A DNA stretch of 64,000 nucleotides, taken from positions 87,714-151,713 of the forward strand of contig JBBQSD010000001.1 in NCBI GenBank assembly GCA_038214135.1, in the 5' to 3' direction. Position 1 is the first letter of the stretch. Each line of letters opens with the position of its first letter. Of the stretch, positions 1-8,740 are shown piece after piece. The position numbers and the translations under genes are program-made. The notes under the pieces are model-generated. The model made no database searches. It was not told the DNA's origin and worked only from the letters and a program-made list of their open reading frames with translations. This stretch comes from JANLSE01 sp038214135 (GTDB lineage: Bacteria > Chloroflexota > Chloroflexia > Chloroflexales > Roseiflexaceae).

Positions 1-438
1 CGGCTGGCGCTGATCGAGCAACCTGTTGCAAAGGATGATATTGATGGCATGGCGCAGGTTGTGCAATGGGGCGGTATCCCGGTTGCAGCCGATGAGAGTG
101 CCGCCAGTGCCCGTGATGTGCTGCGGCTGGCAACGGCCCGTGCTGCCAATGTGATCAATATCAAACTCATGAAGTGTGGTGTTGCCGAGGCACTGGATAT
201 TGCGGCGGCGGCCCGCACCGCCGGTCTGGGCCTGATGATCGGCGGGATGGTCGAATCGAGCCTGGCGATGTCGATGTCGGCCTGTTTCGCGGCAGGGCAG
301 GGCGGATTCAACTATGTGGATCTGGATACACCCCTGTTCATGGCCGATAGCCCGTTGGTTGGGGGGATGCGCTATCACGGCGCACAGATCGATCTATCGC
401 AGATCGAAGCTGGCCATGGTGTGGTGCCGAAGCGGTGA
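1..438 (+). CDS. L-Ala-D/L-Glu (dipeptide) epimerase, C-terminal part
   Basis: Enolase-superfamily enzyme, open at the left edge of the window so only about 145 C-terminal residues are visible. The reading frame is open from base 1. It shows the metal ligands in IEQP and in VAADES, the second catalytic lysine region NIKLMK, and a late DLDTPLF segment that is characteristic of dipeptide epimerases within the muconate-lactonizing subgroup. Family members epimerise the second residue of L-Ala-D/L-Glu-type dipeptides during murein peptide recycling. Substrate is inferred from family motifs only; other dipeptide or muconate-type specificity is possible. It is followed by heptamer repeats and no gene on the same strand. 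Confidence 0.82.
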   Translation, partial: RLALIEQPVAKDDIDGMAQVVQWGGIPVAADESAASARDVLRLATARAANVINIKLMKCGVAEALDIAAAARTAGLGLMIGGMVESSLAMSMSACFAAGQGGFNYVDLDTPLFMADSPLVGGMRYHGAQIDLSQIEAGHGVVPKR

Positions 439-442
439 TTGA

Positions 443-540
443 CCAGGAGTCAGAAGTCAGGAGTCAGAAGTGGTACTTCGCTTATTGTCCGCAGAAAGTT
501 ACCAGAGCGATATTCTGACTTCTGACTTCTGACTCCTGAA
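443..540. repeat. Heptamer tandem repeats (CTGACTC/CTGACTT family), inverted pair
   Basis: Two short runs of the 7-base unit GAGTCAG/GAAGTCA (left, 445-472) and its reverse complement CTGACTT/CTGACTC (right, 513-538) flank about 40 bases. As an inverted pair they could fold into a hairpin between the two convergent genes. The same family recurs in at least fifteen intergenic gaps in this window. Confidence 0.8.
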
Positions 541-564
541 TACTCCCTCAAAGGAACGCATGAC

Positions 565-1368
565 TCATACCGTGGTCAGCCAATCGCCAAACCGATCAAT
601 CCACTGGTCCGCTGGCAAGCCCTGTTTATTCATGCCAAAGCCATGGCCACCTGTTGCATAGATATGCAGCTCGGCAGAATGGCCAGTGGCCTGCCAGGCT
701 GTGTATAGCGGGATACTGGATTGAACCGCCATCTGATCATTACTGGCGAGCGCAATGAATAATGGTGGTGCATCGGCAGGAATGTGTTCAATCGCGAGTG
801 GTGCGCTATAGATCGGCGCTGCGAAATCCGGGCGGCTTTCGGGATCATACTGTGTTGCGACGTTAGCGGCAACGAAGCCGCCTGCGGAAAAGCCCACAAT
901 GCCAACCCGATTTGGCGCAATATTCCATTCGGTTGCATACTGCCGAACGATCCGCAGTGCCTGGTTGCCATCGGCAATAATCATTGGAAAGAGCGTCTTG
1001 GTGAGAAGAGCCAGACGGCTACGATCGGCCATCGTCTCGCGCATCTGCTGCTCAAATTCCGCATCGTCCACCGCTGTTTGAATCAATCGGTAGCGCAACA
1101 CAAACGCTGCAATCCCGCGTTCGTTCAGCCATTGTGCAACCTGCGTGCCCTCGTGTTCGATAGCCAGCAGATGATAGGCTCCACCAGGGCAGATAACAAC
1201 GGCCATGCCAGTTGCTCGCTGTGGATCTGGCAGGTATACGGTGAGCGTCGGCTGAGTGACATTCCGAACAACAGGGATGTTGCGTGCTGCTGATGGTGGG
1301 GTGATCTGTTCCTGCTGCGTCCAATCCTCCGAACCGGGTACGCCATTCGGCCATATGGGGATAATCAT
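565..1368 (-). CDS. Alpha/beta hydrolase (acetylxylan esterase-like, BD-FAE type)
   Basis: 267-residue serine hydrolase without a signal peptide, so probably cytoplasmic. It has an oxyanion-type VICPGGAY segment near residue 59, the nucleophile elbow GFSAGG near residue 159, an Asp in the SND segment and the catalytic histidine in TGGHGFG near the C-terminus. The family includes carbohydrate esterases and small-molecule carboxylesterases; the Gly-Gly-x-Tyr form after the first strand resembles the acetyl-esterase/feruloyl-esterase group. The start is an ATG preceded by a GAAAGG-like site about 9 bases upstream. It is a single-gene unit. The true substrate is not evident. Confidence 0.85.
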   Translation of the reverse strand: MIIPIWPNGVPGSEDWTQQEQITPPSAARNIPVVRNVTQPTLTVYLPDPQRATGMAVVICPGGAYHLLAIEHEGTQVAQWLNERGIAAFVLRYRLIQTAVDDAEFEQQMRETMADRSRLALLTKTLFPMIIADGNQALRIVRQYATEWNIAPNRVGIVGFSAGGFVAANVATQYDPESRPDFAAPIYSAPLAIEHIPADAPPLFIALASNDQMAVQSSIPLYTAWQATGHSAELHIYATGGHGFGMNKQGLPADQWIDRFGDWLTTV

Positions 1369-1644
1369 TATGTTTGCCTTTCATCTGGTTGATACCGCTA
1401 CGTGCGGTGGCGTTTGGTTTGCGGGGCTATGCCCCGAACCCCAAATGTATGTCTGTGGCCCACCAACGCCTATTGATCATGCCACGGCTGCGACCAATTG
1501 GTGTTGGTGACATTTGGGCGAACACGCGGTTCGCCCCTACCGTGGTTCATGGTCTATCGACTATCGTTCTATCGGTTATCGGCTATTACTATGCCACGGC
1601 TGCGACCAATCAAACATCACGCAATGGCAACGTCGGTATCGCAG

Positions 1645-1750
1645 ACAACGAACGTAGGGGCGATACCAAGCCGCTCACATCCGGCCACCACCATTGTCTC
1701 GCCACGCGGCGCGTGTTCACCCGCTCCGAACGCCGCGTTGATGCGCGATG
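1645..1750 (+). repeat. Approx. 105-bp dispersed repeat, copy 1
   Basis: Aligns end to end, with shared blocks GTAGGGGCGATACCAAGCCG and GCCACGCGGCGCGTGTTCAC, to the reverse complement of 44947-45051. It has no coding potential of its own. It may be a non-autonomous element or a REP-like repeat. Confidence 0.75.
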
Positions 1751-1924
1751 GTACACGGTGGTACGCGGTGGCTTATTCTCTTGTTCCAACCCCTCATCCC
1801 TAACCCTCGGTTCTCGGTTCTCGGGCGGACACAGGTTCGCACCCTACACGATTTCTCGGTCACCTCGTCACCTGGTCATTCTGACTCCTGACTCCTGAAT
1901 ACTGGGTTCTTGGCTCTCGTATAG

Positions 1925-1954
1925 TTGCGTTGCTCGCTAACACAATGCTATACT
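1925..1954 (+). promoter_or_regulatory. Candidate sigma70-type promoter for the BTAD regulator
   Basis: TTGCGT, an 18-base spacer and TATACT, ending about 35 bases before the ATG at 1989. The match is moderate and there is no independent support. Confidence 0.35.
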
Positions 1955-1988
1955 CCATTGTAGTTATCAGCTAGCGAATTGTCTTTCT

Positions 1989-4118
1989 ATGCAACTTACC
2001 GATCTCCCTGCCTTCCTACTGGCAGTGCTGGCTGCCTGGCTTGGCCTGAGCCTGTTGCTGCGCGATTCACGTGATCGCGTCACGCGTGCCTTTGCCTGGT
2101 TGAGCCTACACCTGACCCTGTATGGCTTGGCGACGGCGCTTGCGCCGCTTTCGGCGGATGTTACGACTGCACGCATTCTGCTGCAACTCCAGGCGGTTGA
2201 GTCGGTGTTGCTGCCGCCTGTCTTTCTGCATTTTATCATGCGGCTTGTTTCGGGCGAATTTCCACCACGCCAACGGATCGTGCTTGGCCTATTCTACACG
2301 ATTGGCGTTGGCATGGGCCTGTATGCCCTGTTCGGGCCAGGCATGATCCAGGAACCAACCATCCTGCGTTTTCCGGCAGGCCTGCTCACCTGGCTGTGGG
2401 TCGCTCAGCGGGCGCTGCCACTCATCCTGGCCATGGCACTCATGTTTCTGGGCTATCGGAGCGCTGGTGGCGACGATCTGGCCCGCCGTCGCCGGCTCAT
2501 GTTTGCTATTTCGGCTGGTGCTGGAGCGCTTGGCGCACTGATCGCCACGGTATCGAGTGAGCTGCGCCAATCGCCAGCATTTGGGCACGCCCTGATCACG
2601 CTTGCACTGATTGTGCTGGCCTATGCCGTGCTTGTCTATCGTTCGCTGCTGCCAGAACGAATGGCGCGGCGGGCTGTCTATCGATCGATGATCGGCGGGT
2701 TTCTGACGGCTGGGTATATCGGGCTGATTGTGACACTTGAGCCATTGATGCGTGGCTGGCTGAATATCGAGGGCACCTATATCACGACGATCCTGCTGAT
2801 TGTGGTGATCTCGGTTGCCGCTCCATTGCGCGATTGGGTCAGCAGCCAGCTTGATCGGATCTTCTTCCATCAGGAGTTCGATTTCGGCACGCTGCTGCGG
2901 ATGGTCGGCAATGATCTGCTGGAGCGCGGCACCCTTGATGATCAATTGCAAACAGCTCTGAGTTCGATCTGTGGCACGCTGGATCTCGAAAGTGGGCTGG
3001 TCGCTGTTCGCGAGGGCACCGGCCTGCGTAAATCGGCAGTTCATGGCATCGTTCGGCCAGATTCCACCATTCTACAGGCAGCAACCATTCCCGAGGCCGA
3101 ACAGATCTGCTTCGGTGATTGGCATGTTTGGCCAGCGGCTCGGTTGTTGCTGCCACTCAAGCAGGGCCAGGATGAGCTTGGCCTGTTGGCTCTTGGCCCG
3201 AAGCGTTCTGGCGAACCATATGGCAATACGGAACGGGTGCTGCTCTCGTCCCTGGCGAGTTACCTGGCCTTGGCGATCCGCCATTCCCGCCGCCAGCACG
3301 AAGAACAGTTGGCGCTTGCATCATTGGCCGAGCAGAGCCGCCAGCTTCAGGTTGAACAGGAACTCCTCCTAGCCCGCGCCGCCGAGGCCACCCGCACCGT
3401 TGAGGCCAGTAGTACGCCCAATCCGATAGCTCCAGAGCAGGTTCGTGGCCTGAAGGTGTATGCCCTGGGGCCATTACGGGTTGAGCGTGATGGCATCGCC
3501 ATTGAGCGCTGGGGTGGCGATAAAGCCGGAACGTATCAGGCCGAGGCACTATTTGCCTTTCTGTTTGATCGGCGTGGCCGTGGGCTCACCAAGGACGAAG
3601 CAGCCGAGGTGGTCTGGCCCGATCTGGATCTGGAGAAGGCCGATATGGCCTTCCATCGCACCATTTCTGCACTGCGGCGCACGCTCGAACCAGGGTTGCG
3701 GCGGGGTAATGAGAGCACCATGGTAACGTATCATCACGAGCGTTATTGGCTGAACCCGGCTGTAATCGGTTGGTGTGATGTCGAAGCCTTTGGCGCGGTT
3801 GTCGCACGCGGCCACACACTATCCCGCCAGGGTGATATCGAGATCGGGCGGGAGAGTTTTGTTCAGGCACTTGCACTGTATCGTGGTGAATACCTTGACG
3901 ATTGCCCGTTCTTTGGCGATTCGTCCTATGTCGAACCGCGCCGCAATGAGCTACGCGATCAATACCGCGATACACTGCTTGCGCTTGGCAATCTATACGA
4001 GCAACTCGGCCAGGTTGGTGAAGCGGCAAGCTGCTATCGTAAGGCGCTCACCGCCAGTGATGGCGATTGCCTGCGCGCCGCGGATGGCCTGGCGCGGCTT
4101 CAGGTTGGGGCGCTGTGA
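1989..4118 (+). CDS. Membrane-anchored BTAD-type transcriptional regulator with GAF-like sensor
   Basis: 709 residues with an unusual order of parts. Residues about 5-280 contain roughly eight hydrophobic segments, resembling the multi-pass sensor region of some histidine kinases. A GAF-like region follows at about 295-435, then a Glu/Gln-rich coiled coil (about 435-465). The C-terminal half is an OmpR/PhoB-like winged helix (about 485-585, with RRGRGLTKDEAAEVVWPDLD) joined to a bacterial transcriptional activator domain (about 590-705, TPR-like, with ALYRGEYLDDCPF). No kinase domain is present. The inferred role is a one-component regulator that senses at the membrane and binds DNA directly; ligand and targets are unknown. 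Confidence 0.8.
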   Translation: MQLTDLPAFLLAVLAAWLGLSLLLRDSRDRVTRAFAWLSLHLTLYGLATALAPLSADVTTARILLQLQAVESVLLPPVFLHFIMRLVSGEFPPRQRIVLGLFYTIGVGMGLYALFGPGMIQEPTILRFPAGLLTWLWVAQRALPLILAMALMFLGYRSAGGDDLARRRRLMFAISAGAGALGALIATVSSELRQSPAFGHALITLALIVLAYAVLVYRSLLPERMARRAVYRSMIGGFLTAGYIGLIVTLEPLMRGWLNIEGTYITTILLIVVISVAAPLRDWVSSQLDRIFFHQEFDFGTLLRMVGNDLLERGTLDDQLQTALSSICGTLDLESGLVAVREGTGLRKSAVHGIVRPDSTILQAATIPEAEQICFGDWHVWPAARLLLPLKQGQDELGLLALGPKRSGEPYGNTERVLLSSLASYLALAIRHSRRQHEEQLALASLAEQSRQLQVEQELLLARAAEATRTVEASSTPNPIAPEQVRGLKVYALGPLRVERDGIAIERWGGDKAGTYQAEALFAFLFDRRGRGLTKDEAAEVVWPDLDLEKADMAFHRTISALRRTLEPGLRRGNESTMVTYHHERYWLNPAVIGWCDVEAFGAVVARGHTLSRQGDIEIGRESFVQALALYRGEYLDDCPFFGDSSYVEPRRNELRDQYRDTLLALGNLYEQLGQVGEAASCYRKALTASDGDCLRAADGLARLQVGAL

Positions 4119-4247
4119 GAACCGAGGAGTCAGGCGTCAGGAGTCAGAATACGAACCACCCTTACCCTGAACAAAGGAGCAAGAGCCAAAAGCCCCTGAA
4201 GGGGCGGCCAAGAACGGAGAACCAAGAATTAGGTCGAGGCGAACCTC

Positions 4248-4571
4248 GTGTTCGCCCACGAACCAGGAATGTATCGTAGGCAATGCGACGATGCAAACAA
4301 TGATTGTAAGAATGGTTTGCAACCGCCGCTCATTACGGCCATTGCCGAACCCAATTCTGATCTAGTTGACTATTCGGTGCTGGATGTCTTCCTTCCACAT
4401 CCTGATTATTCAAAGCAGCATTTCGTCTGTATTCTGAACCCCTCCGGCGAACATGTCGAAACCACAAAGCAACTGATCATAGAAGCACATTCCATTGCAG
4501 CAGCCCGACTTCAACGCAAAACGCAGCATGAGTCTGACACTTACCCCAAGGTACAGTCGGCGGGCGGATAG
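4248..4571 (+). pseudogene. Remnant of a DUF6194-like protein (C-terminal part)
   Basis: Only about 65 residues from 4368 onward look protein-like: VLDVFLPHPDYSKQ, then FVCILNPSG and LIIEAHSIAAARL. This resembles the C-terminal third of small DUF6194-family proteins (LLPHPVY...VLNPG...L..AH..A..R). The upstream part is repeat-derived sequence with no match to the family, so this is read as a 5'-deleted relic. The family function is unknown. The family assignment is from memory of the motif and is moderately uncertain. Confidence 0.45.
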
Positions 4572-4699
4572 ATACATCCGCCCCCTATGCGATGCCGATC
4601 AAGGCAGACGATGCGAATGCCCGCTAGCGCAGTGATCCGAATTATGCCAGTGTTGTTGCCGAGCGACGGCGTGTCGGACGGCGGTAATCGGATTTCTTC

Positions 4700-5080
4700 T
4701 TCAGCCCTACCCTTCGCCTGCTAGTACGCGCCGCATGCTGGATCGTGATCGGGAGCATCTGGCGGCGCTTGGCATTCTGATTGAACGCAACACAAGCTCG
4801 CCACAGTTCCGGTTGCGTGGTAGCATGCCCATCTTCACCCCAGACGAACTGCGGGTACTGGCGATCATCCGCGATACATTTGATACACGCCACCCCCAGG
4901 CAGCACAGATCTGCGAGATTCTCACACGCCTGACTGCCGATCTGACAACTATAATTTACAGCAGATCTATCAACGGCGAATGGTACACCGCGCACCGATG
5001 CGTCCGGCAATCGAGGGGTGGGCTAAACATACGTATGCACGTTTCGCGTTGGGCGAAACATAGTGGCGATTGTTGTCACC
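4700..5080 (+). pseudogene. Decayed WYL-type transcriptional regulator fragment
   Basis: The frame starting near 4700 reads STRRMLDRDREHLAALGILI followed by a segment with FTPDELRVLAIIRDTF, matching the helix-turn-helix end and the start of the middle region of WYL-domain regulators. Around 4950 the match moves to another frame (QQIYQRRMVHRAPMRPAIEG), as expected for a frameshift. No WYL core follows and the N-terminus is incomplete. It is therefore a broken regulator, lying next to transposon debris. Confidence 0.5.
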
Positions 5081-5356
5081 ATGGTGCGGTGTTGGCGCGA
5101 TTCACGCATCTGGGGAGCGCCGCAGCGCTGGTATGGGTGTGGATGACCGGTGCAGATGCGGAGCCGCGTTGATCGTTCGTGGCTGCAGGTGTACGCCCAA
5201 CGCCACAAATCCGAATGCACCGACAGGCGAGCATGCCCCGGTCATGCGTGCGGCATGCAGGTGGTGTTCCCGGATCGGTTGGCATCCCAGACCGCATGCG
5301 GCGCGGCGACCTGTTGCACTCTGCTACCCCGCGATTCCGATGGGTCGCCGTTGCGC

Positions 5357-6050
5357 TTAGGCCGCCTGGGTCGGGACGCTCATCGGTCGCCGCTCCTCCC
5401 GGTCGGCGCGGATGCTGGCGATGGCCCGCAGATTGATCAGCACATAGGTTAGCGTGTTGCGGTTGACAATTGCGCGCCCACGGCGCAGTTTCGGGCGCAG
5501 GATGCCGAGCGCTTCCGACTGGCTGTTGATCCGCTCCATGATCGTGCGCTGGGTGAACAGGGTCTGGTAGGCGTCGCTGGTGCGGTCAGTTGATGGCGAA
5601 TGCGCGCCCCGCGTCCCGCCGCGATGGTGGTGGCACAGCCACCCGTGGCGAAATGCAGGTCAGCGGTGGGGGGCACGCCGCGCCGGTCACGGTTGGCAGC
5701 AGCAATGGGCAGCGATACTTCTCGCGGGTGTGCGGCATGAGGCCGGATCGATGCTGATAGGTGAATTGCAGCGTCATCGGCAATCCGGCAGCACAGATCG
5801 GGGCTCCATCGGCGGCAAACTGGCGGCCCGCACCTTTGGGGCCAGGATTGAACGGCACGGCGGCGAAGCCCCCAGCCTAGTCGAAATAGTCGTAGACGTA
5901 GTGGGCATCGAAGGCGGTATCCCAGGTGCCGAAGCGTGGGCGTCGCCCCAACCGCGCCTCGACCTGGGCCATGAGCGGGTGGAAATAACTGTCATCGGAC
6001 TCATTGAACGGGCGGGTGCGTTCGGCCAGCACGACCTCGGTGTGACGGCT
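5357..6050 (-). pseudogene. Inactivated DDE-type transposase remnant
   Basis: Read on the minus strand, the region encodes a typical transposase C-terminal half in pieces: FHPLMAQVEARLGRRPRFG and AFDAHYVYDYF, a stop codon near 5877, then AGGFAAVPFNPG up to REKYRCPLL, a frameshift, RIRHQL, another frameshift near 5590, then TLFTQRTIMERINSQSEALG and NTLTYVLINLRAI. At least one nonsense and two frameshift changes make it non-functional. Its 5' portion is missing because the IS200/IS605 element begins at about 6050. The sequence is more GC-rich than its surroundings. The exact IS family (IS4/IS1182-like) was not determined. Confidence 0.75.
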
Positions 6051-6102
6051 CCCAAGCCTAAAGGACTTGGGCTTCACGGGGATGCCGCCCCATCCCACAA
6101 CA

Positions 6103-7215
6103 TCAAAGATTGAGTGTTTGGAGACCACGTTGCAAGATATTGATCGCCGCATTGGTATCCCGATCCAAGACCAGCCCACAGGCAGGGCAGGCATGGGTGC
6201 GCTCGCTCAATTTCTTTGTGACCAACTCACCACAGCGGGAACACATCGTGGATGTATTGCGGGGGTCGACCAGGATGACGGTTCGGTCAGCTTCTGCCGC
6301 TTTGCCGATGGTCATGCGGATGAACTGAGTCCACGCCACATCCATGATGCTCTTTCGCATCCCGCGCCCGTTGCTCTTTCCCATTTCGAGCGGTGCGAGG
6401 TCTTCAAACACGATCACCTGATACGCGTTGACCAGCTCGCGGCTGCGCTTGTGGGCAAAGTCAGCACGTCGGTTGCCGATCCGTTCGTGAATACGCGACA
6501 AAATACCCTTCTGTTTCGTGTGCTCAGGCCAGTTTTGGGCGTTCTTGGCAGCGTCCTTACGCTTCTGAACCCGCTTCAGGTCGGCTTCGTCCGTGCGATA
6601 GAAGCGCGGGTTTTCGATCTGAGAACCATCCGAGCGCGTCGCAAAGTTCAGCAATCCGACATCGACGCCGGTGATCTGTTCAGTCGGCTCAAGCATGTGC
6701 GCTTCCGTCTCACACGAGATACAGGCGTACCACTTGCCGGTTGCCGTTCGGCTGAGTGTGACCGTTTTGGGCGTGCCTTCGATAGGCCGATGCAACACCA
6801 GATTGACCGTGCCGATCCTGGTTGCAATCAGCCGCGCACCTTCGATCCGCACGCCGTTGCCGTACTGCGGATAGGTGATACTGTCGTAGCGCCCGAACTG
6901 TTTGAATCGCGGAAAGCCGACTTCTTCCGCGCCCTGCTTGACTCGACGAAAAAACGCTTGGAATGCGAGATGCACGCGCACCTGAACGTTTTGCAACACC
7001 TGCGACTGTACCAGTTTCAAGGACGGACGTTCAACTTTCCATCCAGGGAGCAACGCTTGGGTATCGTACCAACCAAGCGGAGCGCCTTCCGTATGCGCGT
7101 CCCGTCGCGCTGCAAGCGTCTGATTGTAGACCCAGCGGCATTCCTCAAGCTGTGCATCAAGAATGCGCCGTTGGCCGTTCGTCAGGTAGACACGATATGT
7201 GAAGGCTTTCCGCAT
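6103..7215 (-). CDS. tnpB: TnpB, IS605-family RNA-guided nuclease
   Basis: About 370 residues, close to the usual length for compact TnpB proteins. The RuvC-like residues are present: Asp in GVDVGLLNFA, Glu in VIVFEDLAPL and Asp in LDRDTNAAINI. A zinc ribbon is visible as CSRCG and CPACG. TnpB proteins are DNA nucleases guided by an RNA from the transposon right end, and promote element retention. The start chosen is the ATG at 7213-7215, which overlaps the tnpA stop codon as TGATG and implies translational coupling; a TTG one codon upstream would also be in frame. All catalytic residues look intact, so the protein may be active. Confidence 0.88.
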   Translation of the reverse strand: MRKAFTYRVYLTNGQRRILDAQLEECRWVYNQTLAARRDAHTEGAPLGWYDTQALLPGWKVERPSLKLVQSQVLQNVQVRVHLAFQAFFRRVKQGAEEVGFPRFKQFGRYDSITYPQYGNGVRIEGARLIATRIGTVNLVLHRPIEGTPKTVTLSRTATGKWYACISCETEAHMLEPTEQITGVDVGLLNFATRSDGSQIENPRFYRTDEADLKRVQKRKDAAKNAQNWPEHTKQKGILSRIHERIGNRRADFAHKRSRELVNAYQVIVFEDLAPLEMGKSNGRGMRKSIMDVAWTQFIRMTIGKAAEADRTVILVDPRNTSTMCSRCGELVTKKLSERTHACPACGLVLDRDTNAAINILQRGLQTLNL

Positions 7216-7628
7216 CAAACGTCCTTTTGTTGCTCAATGTACTGCTGCACAACCGCAAGTGTGACCGATCCGACCGTTGAGATGAACTTGCTGCGTGTCC
7301 AGAGCGTGGGCAGTCGCTTTTCGAGCCAAGGGACCTCGTTTCGCAGCTCGTGTGATGTGAATCCTTTGATCAGCCCAACACTGACATTGACGCCCTTTCG
7401 TGGGTCAACATCACGCAGGAGATGGTCATGATCGACCAGCACCTCCATTTCGATAATCATGTAGCCGTACTCGTCTTGTTTGGAATAAACAAGTTCCTTC
7501 ATACGAGCGGCTACAGGATCGGTGAGCACCTTGCGGCGATACTTTGAGCAGAAGATCACATGATACTGACAACTATAGACGATACTGTGATCTGTGTGGT
7601 AGATTTTGTTAGACTGTTGCAGTTGCAT
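7215..7628 (-). CDS. tnpA: TnpA, IS200-like Y1 transposase (variant HUH motif)
   Basis: 137 residues, the normal size for IS200/IS605 transposases. The N-terminal strand YHVIFCSKYRRKVL and the C-terminal tyrosine helix VVQQYIEQQK are present, so the nucleophile Tyr is retained. The metal-binding motif reads VDHDHLL where the family normally has DHVHLL, so both histidines are kept but the central hydrophobic residue is Asp. The protein would cut and join single-stranded transposon ends if active. It is encoded directly upstream of tnpB and overlaps its start codon. Confidence 0.85.
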   Translation of the reverse strand: MQLQQSNKIYHTDHSIVYSCQYHVIFCSKYRRKVLTDPVAARMKELVYSKQDEYGYMIIEMEVLVDHDHLLRDVDPRKGVNVSVGLIKGFTSHELRNEVPWLEKRLPTLWTRSKFISTVGSVTLAVVQQYIEQQKDV

Positions 7629-7759
7629 ATACCACTTTTAGTAGATGACTGCCTACAGTATAACATATCGCCTTCGTCTCGTCAACGACTAAAGCGGCTC
7701 AAGCGAGTGAAGCCCGTATATCCCACGGCGAAAGCTCGTGGGCTTTACGGGCTAGAATC

Positions 7760-8590
7760 GTAAAAATACAATTGCCTCGTGAATTGTCTGAAGCGTAATA
7801 GTATGATAGTCATCTAGAATCAGCAGCAGCGGATCGGCAGAGGCGGCCAATGTATTCACGAGGGCGCTCAGGATCGCATGGGTTGGTGGGCTGGCAGTAT
7901 GGGAGCGCAGTAAAGTCCATGCTGCTGTGCTAATCGTAGGGCGCACAGCTTCTAGCGTAGCGATCAGATATGCGAGAAATCGATTAAGATGATTGTCGGT
8001 GTCGTCCAGAGCAAGCCAGGCGGCACTGCTTCCCTTGCTGCCGCGTAGCCACTCAGCGACCATGGTTGTTTTGCCAAAGCCGGCTGGCGCGGCAATTAGG
8101 ATGAGCTTCTGGCCCTGGGCAATCGCCGTGTCGAGCTGTGAAATCAGGCCAGGGCGTGGCACCAGGGTAATACGGGGGATGTTGGGACAGTGAGTTTTGT
8201 GGAAAGCAGATGTAACGATTGAGCGCTGTCCAGCGCGTCGGAAGCAGGGTGATCCCTATCTAGCGCTGGTTGCGCCGCCTGTGTGATCTCACCAGCAAGT
8301 TCGGCGGCGGCGGTATTGAGGCGATCAAGGGTCAGATCCTGTGATCGTCCAAGATATACACGATGGAGCTTACCAGCGCGGCGTCGATAGGCTTTCCAAT
8401 AGGATTGGCTAGGGCCGCGCTGCTCTTTATGCGCCGTGAACGTGCCGTTGCTGCTGCGAAAGGCAAACGCGGTTGCACCAGTAAGCCAGGCATACCATGC
8501 TGGGGAACCAATAGGTATCTGGTTCGCGTTGCCATCTGATTGCACCAGAAGCGCGTGTTCCACTAGGACGGTTGAGGATGTGGTTGGCAT
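7760..8590 (-). pseudogene. MalT/LuxR-type ATP-binding regulator, truncated and frameshifted
   Basis: The N-terminal part (8590 down to about 8180) encodes an accessory region with YWKAYRRRAGKLHRVYLG, followed by LLSTKLTVPTSP. A frame change at a run of five G (8174-8178, plus strand) is needed to continue as RITLVPRPGLISQLD; a sixth base in the run would restore the frame. The NTPase part has a Walker A (APAGFGKTT) and a Walker B (LLLILDDYH). The frame then runs into the left end of the IS200/IS605 element after EAIVFL. The rest of the NTPase, the TPR region and the LuxR-type DNA-binding domain are absent, so it cannot act as a regulator. Confidence 0.8.
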
Positions 8591-8677
8591 AGCCCATCCC
8601 TCTACATCAGTCAGAGCATGTGTGGGGAACTCCCAAGCAAACTATACTCTCTTGTGGGGAACCGCGCAAGGATTAGT

Positions 8678-8696
8678 ACCATAATGAATATGGTAT
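8678..8696. promoter_or_regulatory. Inverted repeat upstream of the PIG-L deacetylase
   Basis: TACCATA-5-TATGGTA is a perfect 7-base inverted repeat 45 bases before the ATG at 8741. It could be an operator. A direct repeat TGTGGGGAAC (8621-8630 and 8654-8663, 33 bases apart) lies further upstream. No regulator is identified. Confidence 0.3.
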
Positions 8697-8740
8697 CATA
8701 GCGAAGCACAGCCACACGTATATGAAAGCAATGAGAGCAT

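Larger units (their letters stand above)
1369..1988. other. 620-bp intergenic region rich in dispersed repeats
   Basis: No convincing coding sequence is seen. The region contains two copies of a repeat around CATGCCACGGCTGCGACCAA (1479-1498 and 1590-1609), one copy of an approximately 105-bp element (1645-1750) that recurs inverted near 45 kb, short tetramer-like stretches (ATCG/TATCGG) and a CTGACTC heptamer run at 1876-1898. A plausible promoter for the following gene lies at its right end. Confidence 0.7.
6050..7760 (-). mobile_element. IS200/IS605-family insertion sequence (tnpA + tnpB)
   Basis: About 1.7 kb containing both genes in the same direction. Subterminal imperfect palindromes are present at each end: on the minus strand, the left end has CCCACGAGCTTTCGCCGTGG (near 7720) and the right end has CCCAAGTCCTTTAGGCTTGG (near 6060). 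On the minus strand the base run TTTTTAC immediately precedes the left end, consistent with the TTAC/TTTAC-type targets used by several family members. There is no target duplication, as expected for single-strand transposition. The left end interrupts a MalT-like gene and the right end abuts a dead transposase. Confidence 0.8.

Noticed and set aside
1374..1898. Plus-strand frame of 174 codons in the intergenic repeat region
   Set aside because: Built from dispersed repeats that recur elsewhere in both orientations; no protein family pattern.
6067..7431. Plus-strand reading frame of 454 codons across the IS200/IS605 element
   Set aside because: It is antisense to tnpB and part of tnpA, and its translation has no recognisable domain.
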